A stretch of DNA of 34,951 nucleotides, taken from NCBI GenBank assembly GCA_013329255.1, contig DUKM01000088.1, positions 34,839-69,789 on the forward strand, in the 5' to 3' direction. The notes under the pieces are model-generated. The model saw only the letters and a program-made list of their open reading frames with translations, was not told the origin of the DNA and did no database searches. This stretch comes from Candidatus Poseidoniaceae archaeon. GTDB taxonomy: Archaea > Thermoplasmatota > Poseidoniia > Poseidoniales > Poseidoniaceae. The stretch's first letter is position 1; the number at the start of each line of letters is the position of its first letter. The position numbers and the translations under genes are program-made. Below, one piece after another: positions 8,175-20,700 of the stretch.

Positions 8175-8726
8175 TCAAGCCTTGACGTCGTATGACAAAC
8201 CAGTCCAGGAGCGCAGGAGCGCACCTTGTCCAACGCTTGGAGCGTAGGATAGAGTGATTGTCACTTCAGTCAATGGCGTGCCATCAGGTGCGTGGGTTCG
8301 CACGAAGATGGTGTCTCCGGTATTGAAGGTCGAGACAGAGTCGCTTCCTTCCTTGTTCACCTGGTCGACAAAGGTGATGAATGCATCACTGTTGTCGGGG
8401 TTGAACCCGTAGACACCGTTCGTGTCCGCCATGTTCGCTTCTTCAATCGCTGTGTTTCCATCAGCGTCTGTGTAGATCACACGGAGCACAACTGCTTGTG
8501 TAGCCAAGTCGGTTTCAGCCGACTGCACGGTAATTCGCCAGTGACCGGTTTCAGCATCAAAGCCGTCGATGTCCTCGATGTCGAAGGTGATCCGAGGAAC
8601 ACCCTTGACGTCAGTTTCAGCGAGGCTGCTTGCCCAAACGTAGATCACACCGGAGAGAACGACGGTGATAGCGACCATCAAGATGGTAGCAATCACTGGG
8701 CTCACTGCGACGTCACTGTCAACCAT
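8175..8726 (-). other. C-terminal prepilin/archaellin-type module of the giant protein
   Basis: The last 183 codons begin at an in-frame ATG (8726) and read MVDSDVAVSPVIATILMVAI onward. This is the class III signal/H-domain of archaeal type IV pilins (Pilin_N, formerly DUF1628). A beta-rich domain of about 150 residues follows, with the family pattern VPRITFDIED, HWRITV and FNTGDTIFVRTH. On its own it would be a normal-sized archaeal pilin. It is joined in frame to the preceding giant with no stop between. No good SD precedes the internal ATG. Prepilin-peptidase cleavage near DVAV, on the cytoplasmic side, would split the two parts. Cleavage is inferred and has not been shown. Confidence 0.75.
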
Positions 8727-11700
8727 GGTCTCGGCGACTTCTTCTTCATCATCAGCACGGCGGCTGGAGAAGGCAAGTGCGCTCACGAAGAGACCGGTGA
8801 GGCTGACCACAACGATGCTTGGTGCGAACGATGGGACCGAGCTGGCTCCGATTGTACGAACAACGCTTGGTAGCGGTTGTCCAGTAGCTTCGAAGTTAGC
8901 AGGTGGCTGGTTTGCGTGGTTACAGACGGATCCATTCTCGAGCGACGTCATTCGGTTGTTACACCAGTTGCTGTCTTCGAGAAGTGGTCGGCGTTCGGAG
9001 GTCTGAGTAGCGTTGCTACCGTACTGTCCAGGCTTGGACCAGTCAGCGCCCTGGATGCCGTTGTTGTTGGCACGGTGGGATGCTGGGTCGTCGGTCTGGA
9101 AGCGGTCCGAAACTGCTGCAGTCAAGTCACATGGGTCGTTCAAGCAAGTCACAACATCCATTTCAACCCACACATTGGTGGTGTCCTTGGTGATGTAGAC
9201 CATTTCGTCGAAGGCCACATTCGTTCCATAGGATGGAACGGTGTAGTATCGAGTTTGCTCGTCCTCAGTGTGGCCGTCCGAGTGGAAGGTCACAGCAAGC
9301 ATGTGATCGTAGGTGAACGGTCCTTCGTCGCCACCAGCGCCGACCTTCACAGTAACCGGCACGTAGGTGCCTGTCATGATGTTGGTCACGCCGTTGAAGT
9401 CGAAGCCAGAGAGGCTGTCTAGGTAGTAGTCAGCGACTTGCTCACGAACGTTTTCGACACGGACACCGATTTCGATGTCATCTTGGCCTTGTTGGTAGGC
9501 TGCGATTGGCATCAAGGTGGTGTCGTAGTTTGGCACGTAACTTGGGGCTGTTGCGGTGTCCTCGAGGACCAAGCGGATCTTACAGAACTCGGAGCCAGAT
9601 GGTCCGATTTGGTGGATACCGTTGTCGTTGAGGTAATCGATTTCCCAATCCTTAGCGTTGGTCGTTGCGTCAGGAATCAGTGTGAACACGAGTTTGTCCA
9701 CAACGATGGTTGTCGTGAAGTAGTTCGTGTAAGCACATTGAGACGTTGGCTCAACGGTCCAAGTGAGGTCAGAGAGGTTGTGGTCAACATCTGTCATCAC
9801 GGAGCTTAGGTCGTAGGTCAAGTTCTCGGTCGACAAGTCGTCTTCCATCAAGCTGATCTGCCATGGTGCTGCAGGGATGGAGCCGTTTCCGGCTTCCATG
9901 ACCGTACCGTTCTGTCGGTCCCATGTTGGGATAACAGGTGCGTCGTTCACTGGAGCAACGGAGAAGGCAACTTCGTAAGGAGTTGCTTCACTGTTTGCAG
10001 CAGCGTCGTCAGCCAGGGTGAGGGTCACCGTACAGGTTCCACCGAGTTCGTTGTTCGTGTTCTCGGTGATCACAAGTTCGTTCAGTGCGTTCACTTCAAC
10101 AGTGAATGCGATACAGTCAGCAGGAATGCTTGCATCCCAATCGTAGACTTGGCGGTCGGGCGTTTGCTCGTTAGCCATGTCACGGATGTAGGACTTGGAA
10201 GCGTTTGACACGTTTCCAAGGAACTTGCTGTGCACACCAAAGCCTTCAGCCAAGATGTTGGTGTAGGCGTCGTCTTCAGAGAAGATTGGCAAGCAGTCAG
10301 TTTGTTCCACGTTGCAGATCACAGGTGCGTCGTTGACGTTGAGAACCTCGAACGAGATGTTCTTGGTGTCGGTCAATCCGTTGCTGTCAGTCACAGTGAA
10401 CTCGTAGTCCATGGTACCAAATTGGTCGTCCATTGGTGTGATGGTCACGGTGTGTCCGTTCTGAGCCCAGTCAACGAGTACGTTGGCGTGAGCGACAATG
10501 TTTCCGGAGGTCGAGACCCACGAGAGGCTCGCCTCTTCGTCTTGCACGTCGTCAGCCATGTTGGTCAGGCTGAAGGTGTAAGCACCAGAGTCTTCGTCAA
10601 CAATCACGTCAGCCAATTCAGCCTGAATTTCTGGGCAGGCACGGGCCATGTCCATGTTCAGGTTGACGTTGGTAGCAAGTGAGACGTCTTCAGTTGTAGC
10701 CCAATCGTAGGCACAGTCTGCTTCGGTCTTGATCATCACGTCGTAGTTCTTGGCGACGCTTGGTGTGTTGCTGCCCTTGTAGGAGCGGTACACAAGCACT
10801 TCGTCAGAGATTGCACCGGAGGTCAAATCGTCGTGCGTTAGCTCGACGGTCATGTATTCGGTGAACGACTGGATGGTGTTGCTGGCGTCGATGGTCTGAG
10901 TCGGGTGAACCGTGCTCACATCAGCGGTGGTCTCGCCTTGAACGATTGCCACGATGTCAACTTGGCTAGGTGTTCCACCCATTCGAGAGAATGGGATAGA
11001 AATCTCAGCGAAGTCAGTCGAGAAGTCCATGTCCACTGCAGCGGTGCTGAGTGAAGTTGGGCCCCAACCGAGGAAGCCGTAGCTGTACAAGTCGTAGGAG
11101 GATTCACTGTCTGCCCAAAGCACGTAGTTTGCTTGGAACGGCAAGTTGTGTGCTCCACCGAGGTTGTATCCAACGCTGCTTCCTGCGCCATCGACACTGA
11201 GGTAGATGAGCAAGTCGCTTGTTGAGAGATCAACACCGCTTAGACCGAAGTACAGGTCGTCGCCTTCAATGTAGGTAACTCCCATGTCGCTGGTTCCGTC
11301 GCCACTCATGATACCTGGCATTGCATAGCCAGATGGGTTGAGGTCGTTTCCGCCATTCCAGTCGTCCATCGATCCGTCAATACTCATGACTTCAGGTTGG
11401 AAACTTGTGGACACGTAGGAAGCACGAGACCCGTCGGTCGACTGAATGAGCATGCTGACTTCCTTGGTAGGAGCAGCAGTCAAGTGGGTCGAACTCATCG
11501 AGAACAAGTTTGCTTCATCAATGGTAGCGGATGCATCGACAATCAACTTCGAGGCGTCAATCGTGTTACCGATCGAGGTCACGTAGGCATTGGTGCCAGC
11601 GTTGATTTGGTTGGTCGAAGCGGTCCAGGTCATGTTTTCAACAGTACCTTGTGCTTCCACGACTTCAAGAGCAGTGGTTGCATCAACCGAGCCTCCGTCC

Positions 11701-14700
11701 CAACGGAACGGAGAGTTTTCGACGTACATACCGACGAGTCCAGAGGCGTTCATTGGGTAAACCCAAACATCATCGGAGTCGATGACATAGAGTCCAGTTC
11801 CAGTTGCGCCACCATCGACGTTAGCGGTGATTGCACTCACGGTTGCGTCATCCACGTAGGCACCGTATGAGGTACCAGTGAGGGAAGCATCGCCAGTGAG
11901 GTAAAGTGCACCGCTCGTCTTGGTCACACCGTTTTCGTAGCCGCTCACGGTGGTGCCCGACAAGGTCAGGGAGTCACCGTTAAGGTCGTCAGCGTCAATT
12001 CCGTTGGTGGATGCAGTTCCATCTCCTTGGAGGGTGGAGCCAACATCAGAAACGTCACAGTTGCTGATAACCATTGCAGCGTCAGACAGGGTCACGGAGT
12101 TGTTCGCCGAGTTGATCGTCACACCAGCACAGTCTTCCATAAGGAGACCGATAGCGTTTGGAGCAACACGTCCAGCGGACAGCTCAATGGTGTTGTCAGC
12201 AATGCTTGGGCCAGTGTAGCCGCCAGCAGCGCCGCCTTCAACCATGAAGACATCAGTACCACCGTCACCGTATGAGTCACGGAGCGTCAACGTGTAGCTT
12301 CCAGCATCGCTGTATGAGGCCAGTGGTTCGTAAGCAGTGTTGCTTGCGAACGTATTGGTTGGCCACGAATCAGTCGTACCGTCAGGCTTGTCGATGGTGA
12401 TGCTTGCTTCATAGCCCCACGAATCAGTCTGGACGTTAACTGCCATGACCTTGCCTGTAGCGAGGGTCACAACACAGGTTGTAGGTCCAGACGAGTAACT
12501 GTAGGCTCGGATGGTGCAAAGCGAACTGGTTGGCGCTGGAGGGTTGGTCATCGAGTCAAGCACGATACCGCCGTCAGCGTCAATCAATGTGTTGCCTGTC
12601 ACGTCACCATAGCCACCGTTGATGTCGACACCAGCGTATGCTGAGTCGCCGGCACCGTTGATGGTGTTGCCAGAGACTGTGAAGTCAAGGGCGTTCACCA
12701 TGTAGATACCGCTCTTCAGAGTGTTGATCGTGTTGTCCGCAATGATTGCACCTTCATGGTCACCAGGGTAGAATGCAACTGCACCGTTGCTGGTATCACC
12801 AGAGTTGAAGGTGTTTCCAGAGATCTCTGCGAAGTCAGCGTCACCGTTGGTGTATGCCCAGATGTCGGCGATTTCGCCACCATCGTTGAACGTGTTACCA
12901 GAGATGGTGATGTTGTCTGCGCCGACCACACCGTTGTGGTAACTGTAGTAGGTCGCACGCTCAAGCATGATACCAACACCACAGTTGTTGAAGGTGTTAC
13001 CGTGGATGAGACCGCTGTCACCACCAGACACCTGCATGCAGATGTCGGAGACTTGGATAGCGTTGTTCAACGAGGTGTAACCCTTGTAGTGCGTAATCGT
13101 CGAGTTGGTGAGCGCCAAAGTTTCGACTTCCCATTCGTAATTATTTGCATAATTATATCCATTCGCGATATCAATCGTTGCGACATTCGAGAAGATCGAG
13201 TTGTTTGCAACAAAGTTGTTCATGCTGTAGAAGTAGTCACCAAGTTGGATACCGTAAGGTTCGCTTGTGTCTTCATCAACTGCGACACCGTAGAGGCCAC
13301 CGTCGTTCATGTAGAATCCACTGCCACCAGGGCTCTTGCTGTACCAGCGTTGATTTCCGTAGAAATCATAGACGCCAGTTGAAAGCAGAGTCGAACCGTT
13401 GAAGTTGTAATCCGTGTTACCGTTGAGGTAGATGTACGGAACGTCAACCATGACGATCTGGTTAGCCAGGTTCGCTCCAACACCACCATAGTAACCGTAT
13501 TCGGTCACAGTACCGCCATCACCGTCGCTTAGGGTTCGGGATCCCGAAGTCGAGAACGAACCTGAACAAGGTGAAACAGTATCGTATGCGGTGCTCGAAG
13601 AGTACCAGCAAACACGGTGTGCAATCTTGGTCGTCAGAGCAACTGACTCTGCGTTTCCAGATGCATCGCTGAGCGTAACGCCAGTGCTAGCATAACGGAA
13701 GTCAGCAACTGTGTTGTTGTAGAACACTTCTGCAACGGTCATTGCTTTGTATCCACTGAGCGATGGAATGGTCTTTCCGGCCTTGTCCACAGTAGCGGTC
13801 ACGAAGGTAATGTCGTTTGCTACACCCATCGAGTTGGTGAGTGCTGCACCCGCTGCGCCGCCATCGGCGTCAAGGAGGGTAACAGTAGCATCAGCGACTG
13901 GATTCGAGTCAGCAGTGAGGGTCACGTCAACCGTACGCATACGGGTGAACAAACCTGAGCCTGTGACATCGACGGAATCAACATCGACGGTTCCTTCGAT
14001 GAACTCAATCATCGAACTTCCGCTGATCGCAAAGTCCTTGCCATTCGCCATGGTCATGTCGGTCAGTGTAAACTCACCTGAGCCAGCGGTTTCGATACCA
14101 ACTGCGTTGGTCGAAATCGTCATGCCGGACATCGCGACAGGGTTGTCAGTGTTTTGTCCGTACTTGAACGCTGCACCTGCGCTGTTGGTGACCGTACCTG
14201 TGACATCTCCAGAGATGTCCTTAGCGTAGTAAACACCAGCCGAGGTTTGGCTGTCAAGGTCGAGGTTAGCAAGTTCAATTGAACCGGATGCAGAACTGCC
14301 AACGAGGACACCGTATGTGCCGCCGTTCACTTCCAATCCGTCAACAGTTGCTGCTGATTGACCTGTCACTTCAAGACCGGCATCGGTTGGGGAGGTGACC
14401 GCGATGTTCTCGAAAGAACCTGCAGCGTATGCTCCGCCAATTTCAATACCATTTTCAGCTCCAGTGATGGAACCATCCTTGAACATAGGCGTACCAGATT
14501 CTCGGACGTAATCACCAAGGGTGCTTGCATCGTTGCCTGAACGAGCGACAAACTCCAAGCGATCTTGGAAGTTGTCAGCACGGTTGTGCAGGACGTCAAT
14601 GTACAGCGAAACCTTCGAGATGTTCGAAGCCGAGATGTCAACGGTAGGCATGGTCAAACGGGCACCTTGTCCTGGACTCATGTAGTATGAGTACGCATAG

Positions 14701-17700
14701 TCAAGGCAGACGTTGTAACTGGATGGGTATCCGCCACCATAGCCTTCAGGAGGCGTGAATGGTCCGTTGGTACCACCGTGGTAAGAGGTGTAGTAGTAAC
14801 CCCAGTAGTGGTACGGGTAGTAAGCGTAGGAACCAGTTGGGCTAACGCCGTCAATGTTTTCCCAGCCGAAACCGAACTCAGAAGGAGCTTGGTAGTAAGC
14901 AGGGTAAGACGGGGTCGTTCCGGGACCACCAGGCCAGTAGCGCCACATGTAGTAGAAGTAGCCCTCAAAGCTCGATGGATAGTTTGGTCCGTACGAGTAA
15001 CCGTAGTAGTCACACGACCAACTTGGTACACCACCGGTAGCACCAGCAGCGTAGGCAGCGGTTGAACCGACGCCGGATGCTGGGTCTGCAGCACTGTATG
15101 GGTAGTAACCGAGGTCAGATGAATCAGTGATGTTCCAGGCGTTGCCGTTGTCATCTTCCAATTCAATGTTGTATCGGTCAGTGATCATGTAGTACTTCGA
15201 GGTAGCGTAGTTGTATGTTGGGTGAGCGTTTCCGCCACCGTAGATACTGTTCCAGCCAACTTGGAGGTAGTCTTCCGAGAGGTAGGTCGACAAGTCGATC
15301 TTGTAGGTTTTCCAACCAGTGTTTTCACCGCTGAGCAAAGTACTGCGGTAAACGGTTGGGAGTGACATACCACCGTAGACGTCGACACCAACGGTGTTGT
15401 CAGTCGAGGTGAATCCGTCAACCTGTGGAGCGCCGTTGTAGGATTGGATACCCACAGCTGCGTTCTTCACGATCACGTTCTCGATGGTACCACCAGAGGC
15501 TTCCACCCAAAGGGCGGTTCCGGTACCTGATCCTGCTTGCTTGGAGTTGATAATGCTGGAGTCTGCGATGTTCACAGTTCCACCCATTACCTTGACCGTA
15601 GCCATCTCAGAGTTCGCAGTGGTAGCGCCGAAAACTGTAGCGCTGTTCTTCATGATGAACGTAGCACCGTCGCTGACCATGAGGGCAGCGCCAGTAGCGG
15701 AGTCTTGAGCGACATCACGTAGGGTTCCACCGTCAAGTTCGAGCGTACCATCTTGGATATCCATGTGGAGTCCATAGGTGCTTGAAATTGCTTTCACTTC
15801 GCCGACTGCGCCGGTGTCAGGTGAAATGGTAACCGTAAGCGAACCGCCATCAGAGATGTTCAACCAAGGGGTGCTTGTTGCTGTGCTTCGAACCTTTAGG
15901 ACCGATCCCAAGAGGATGATGTTGCATCCATCGAGTTCAAGATCTGCTGCCAAGGTCATTGGCGTGCTGTCAAAGACATATGCATTCAATCCAGCGTTGT
16001 AGGTCGTAGCAAGGGTTGTGTTAGCCGCAATCCATGCGCAGTCCATACCTGCTGCGTCGAATTCCACAGGAGCGGGTTCAAGCAAGAGATCGATTGTGTC
16101 TCCCACGGTGTAGGTACCGTCTGTAGGGTACCATGAATCCGTGTGAAGGGTTTCGTTCTGTCCTGCTGCACCGAATGCTCGCAAGTTGTGGTCGTCGTAA
16201 GAGTTACCAGATTCGTCACCAGTAATGACCCAAACTGTGGCCATGCCCGTTGCATCGGTGATGTGAGACCCAACTTCGAAGATTTCGGAGCCAGATGAGT
16301 CAACAAGCGTAGCCGAGACGTAATGCCCCGACTTGTACACAATCGCAGCGACACCGTTGATGAGTGCGTTACGGTAGGTGTAAGCGCTTGCAAGTCCACC
16401 ATACCAGATTTCCGAAGAACTGGAGGTTGAGACCTTGCCATCAGATCCATCGTAGGCGGAGGTAGCTCCGTCAACGAGGACATGAATCAAACGGACATCA
16501 GCGTTGGTGTCAGCGTATGCAAAGTCTGCAAGGCCTGTACCCGAGGTTGTCACGTCAGATTGACCAACAGTCACAGTAGCGTATCGTGCGTAGAGCATTG
16601 GATTAACCGTGTTGCTGTGGGTGATGTCTGCATTCTCGATGGTCAACTTGGAAGGTGCAGCAGAGCATCCAAGAATACTGAAACCGGTTGCGGTTACACT
16701 GTTCATGTGAATGTTCCATCCACAGTCGTTCAAGGAAACGCTCGTAGCTTCCATGTTGTTCATGGAAACCAAGTTCGAGGTGATTGCGTTGCCAGTCATG
16801 GTGAATGTTCCCATGGTGACGCTGTCAAATGTACCTGGTTGAATACGGGTCATAGCGGTGTTACCAACGGTCACGTCGTCAAAGACAGCGCTGTCGCCGG
16901 ATGGTCCGTTTCCTGTACTCGATGTGCCACCAGGGGTCATGGTCAAGGATGCAGGTCCAAAGTCAACAGTCTTCATTGAGATTCCGTCCATTGCTTCAAT
17001 CGAAACAGTAGCGTAGTCATCAGCGTCGAAGTTGAACAAAGTAACTTCACTGCCACTGCCTGCTGCGGAAGCGAATGCGCTTCCGGTTTGGGTGGTGGTG
17101 GAAGAACCTGGTAGAACAGTCGTGACTGTAGCGGTTACGTTGCTAACTGTCACGGTTGCGAAGTCTACATCGATGAGGTTCACGTATGCGTTGGTCACGG
17201 TGGTGTTCTCAAGGAACAACGATCCACCAGTGGAACCTGCAACGTTAACGATTGCACCAGCGCCGGCGTTGCCGTCGGTGTTACAGTCCTTCATGACACC
17301 TTCAGTCAATGTAGCCATGGTGTCTTCAGCGAAGTCGAAACAGGACGAAGAAGCCCCATCGACGTTGAAGTCGCTCATGGAAACAACTGTGCCTTGTCCG
17401 CTTCCGTGTGAGAAAGCAGATCCAACGTTGGTGAATGTCACATGGTCCATCGTGAAGTTTCCAACGTTCGAGTTGGTGCTTGGCGAAGAACCGTGGCGTG
17501 AACCAGCGGAGATTGCAGCGTCAGTTGTGTTCTTGAAGTCAACGTAAGAGAAGACGTGACGGTCATCGGTGCCTGCAGCGCAAGCAGCGGTGAATGCCAT
17601 TCCAGTCCACTCAGCGCCGTCTGCACCCTCGAAGAGGATTGGGTCGGTGCTGTTGCCGTTGAGGGTCATTTGGTCGCATGTTCCATCAAACGAAATTCCC

Positions 17701-20700
17701 TTGCCAGCTGCGACTTGAATCACAACACCAGGTTGGATGGTCAAGTCTGCAGAAATGGTGAGGTAGTCGTTGCTTGGGTTGACACGGATTGGGCTGTCTT
17801 CCAAATCCCAAGTGGTATCTTGGGTGATGTCAGAACTCACGTCTGTTCCCTTGCCTTCGAAAGGCATGGTTCGGTAGTAAACACCACAGTCGAGGTTGCT
17901 GTTTTGGTAGCAGTAGTAAGTACCGTAGTACGACCAGTAAGGTGCGATTGTACCTGCACGAGCGTAGGTGCTCGACGAGTACGGCAACTCAGGCATGTTT
18001 CCATACCATGTGGTCATGCTGCGAACCAGTGCAGTGGATCCAGAGCTTACAAAGTGCATGTTACCATGTCGACCGAGGTTGATACGGTCGTTGGTGTCAG
18101 TGTAGTTGTAATCTGTACCGAAGTAGGTAAAGTTGAATCCATCAGGCATTGCGATGTTGTCAGCGCACTTGTTAGCCCATGTGTTCCAGTAGTAGTTGGA
18201 TGCACAGTAGTAGCCAGACGGTGTACCAGCAGAGGAACCCATGATGCCAGAGGCATCTGCATTCACCAAGCCAGAGAGGCCACGGTCGAAAGACTCGTAG
18301 CTGCTACCGGTCGAGGATGTCGAGATACGGTAGTTGGCTGGGTGGGGGTTCGTTCCGGTGATGTACTGGGTACTGGTACGATGACGGATGGTTTGTCCCA
18401 TGGTTCGTGTTTGATCCATGAAACCAACGGTTCCTGCGTCGTACGAGTTGGTACAAGCATCGTCGTACTTGTATTCGATTTCGTTTGTCACGTCATAGAA
18501 TACAGCTTGGTAAGTACAGGTGTCCGTGGTGGAGTAACCCATGTCTCGCCATTCAACGATAAACATCTTGTTTGGATCACCGACCGAGAAAGACTCGGTT
18601 GAGGTGGTCTGGGTGTTGATGCCGCCTGCGACTGCAGAAACGTCTTGAGCCTTCATGTAGTATTCAACAAAGTCTCCACGTTCTAGGTCTTCGATATCAG
18701 CGGACCAGTCACAGTTCGACAACTGGCATTCTGCACGGGTGCTGCCAGACTCTTGAGCCATGACAACAGAGGTCCAAGAACCAGCGGAGCCGCCATCAGG
18801 CGTTACACGGTAGTACATTGTTGGACCAACGCCTGCAGAGGTGCTCACGTTGAGACCTGCTGGTGGGTCGCCTGCATCGGCAAGTGTTGCGGAGATCGTT
18901 CGGTCCTTGCTGTGGGAATCAGCGAGCGCAGAATGGGTGAATTCAGGCTTGAACGTATCAGGTGTTGGTGCAACGTTACCAATTTTGTAGGTGACATCGC
19001 CGGTTGAGGCGATTCGGCCGTAGTATCCCATACCGAGAGCAAATCCGCTCCACTTGTAGTTGGTGACACCAGAGTAGGCACCAGCGTAGTAGTAAGCAGG
19101 AGAGCAGTCGTTGTAGGAACTGTATGGGCTGCGCCAGAAGTAGGTGAATCCATTGCTGGTCACGCAAAGTCGGTTGGCGTTTGTTCCAGCACCGGCGGTT
19201 TCGTTTCCGAATCCGAACTTGCCAAACATGCCGCCGTAATCGGAGCCGAGCGTGATCTTGTATGCATTGGTGTAACCATAGGACCGGCTGCTGTCAGCAG
19301 AGGTTCCGCCGGACAACGAATCAGAGATCGAAGTCGAGGTTCCAATTCCGACCATTGCAAACGCATTGCTGGAACTGTCATAGAGGTACATGAGGTTCAT
19401 TCCAGGGCCATTTGCAGCAGAGATGGTGAGGTATCCACCGTCATCAGAGTGCAGTTGGTCGATGTTCGACCGGGTTCCACCCATACCGTTGTATCCAGAC
19501 GAAGCGGTTGTTGTGTGTTGAACAATCCAGTTCGAGTAGAAGTAGTACGACGAGGAGTAGAAGCAAGAGTTGCTACCGGTTCCACAAGACGAGGTGTCGA
19601 ATTCGAAGTAGTATTCGTTGCTTCCGTCGAAGTGAGTCATCTGTCGGTCGAAGTATTGGTTAGCGCCAGGCGAGTAGTAAGCAGCAGCGTGGACATCGGT
19701 TGTCTTCACTGTGAGCTTCTTGTCGTCTCCAGCATCTGCAACATCTTCTACTGCGAAGTAGTAAGGTGTTGGAGTGGTTTGCGAACCTGTGAGGGCTGGG
19801 TCGTATCCAACGTTAGCACCGCCAGCGGTGTTAAGATCTTGGAACTTCCAGTAGTACTCGACGTAGTCACCAGCAGAGATTGTCGCCGTTGTAGCCTTGA
19901 ATTGGCACTCGGACGATGTTGCGCTGCAGGTACCAATGCTAGTTGCGGCGACGCTTGTGTACGAACCGTTGTTGAGTGCGTAGTTGAGCGTTGGTGCGTT
20001 AGCAGTGGTGGTGTCGATTCCAGACATGTCAGTGAAGGTCGTGAAGAATGTGCGAGCACCTTCAACGTACGAAGTCACGTCAGAGTATGGAACGAAGTTC
20101 GATAGAGGAGCGTCCGTATCTGAACCACCAGAGTAAGTGATTTGGATGTAGGAGTTCGACGAACCGCTGTTCAGTGTGTAACTGTAGAGGTAAGTCGAGG
20201 CAGACACTCTTTGACCGATACCGACGGTACCAGCGTTGGTTTGAGCCGAGGTGATGTACCCTGCTGCTGTGCCAGAAGCACAGGTTGTAGCAGAAGTACA
20301 AATGTCAGCGGTCTTCCAACCGTTGCTACCAATGGAGTACGTGTCGAAGGACGGACTGTTCCACAAGGAAGTGATCATTCGGCGAGAAGCGGCAGAGTTG
20401 TAGCTGCTTCCAGTGAGGATCTGGCTTGCGGTGAGTGCGCCTGAACATGTGCCAGTCGGCATCGTGTGGCTGTAGGATGACAACGTTGGTGAGCCACAGT
20501 TCTCGAGAACTGTTGCTGTGACTGACGTTGAGGTCGAGCCGGAGCGGTAGTTGAGGTAGGACTTCCAGCTGATGGCGTCAACAGTGGCGCCGGATGGAAG
20601 AGCGTTGCTCGAAGTGAATGTGTAACGGTGCCATGGCATGTAACGCATCTGCGAGTAGTACTTGTACGTGTACCGGTAGGAACTCGAGTAGCAGTTGCGG

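Noticed and set aside
17556-18602. 348-residue forward reading frame inside the giant gene
   Set aside because: Antisense shadow of Ser/Thr/Val-rich coding sequence. No recognisable domain, and the reverse-strand frame is clearly the real one.
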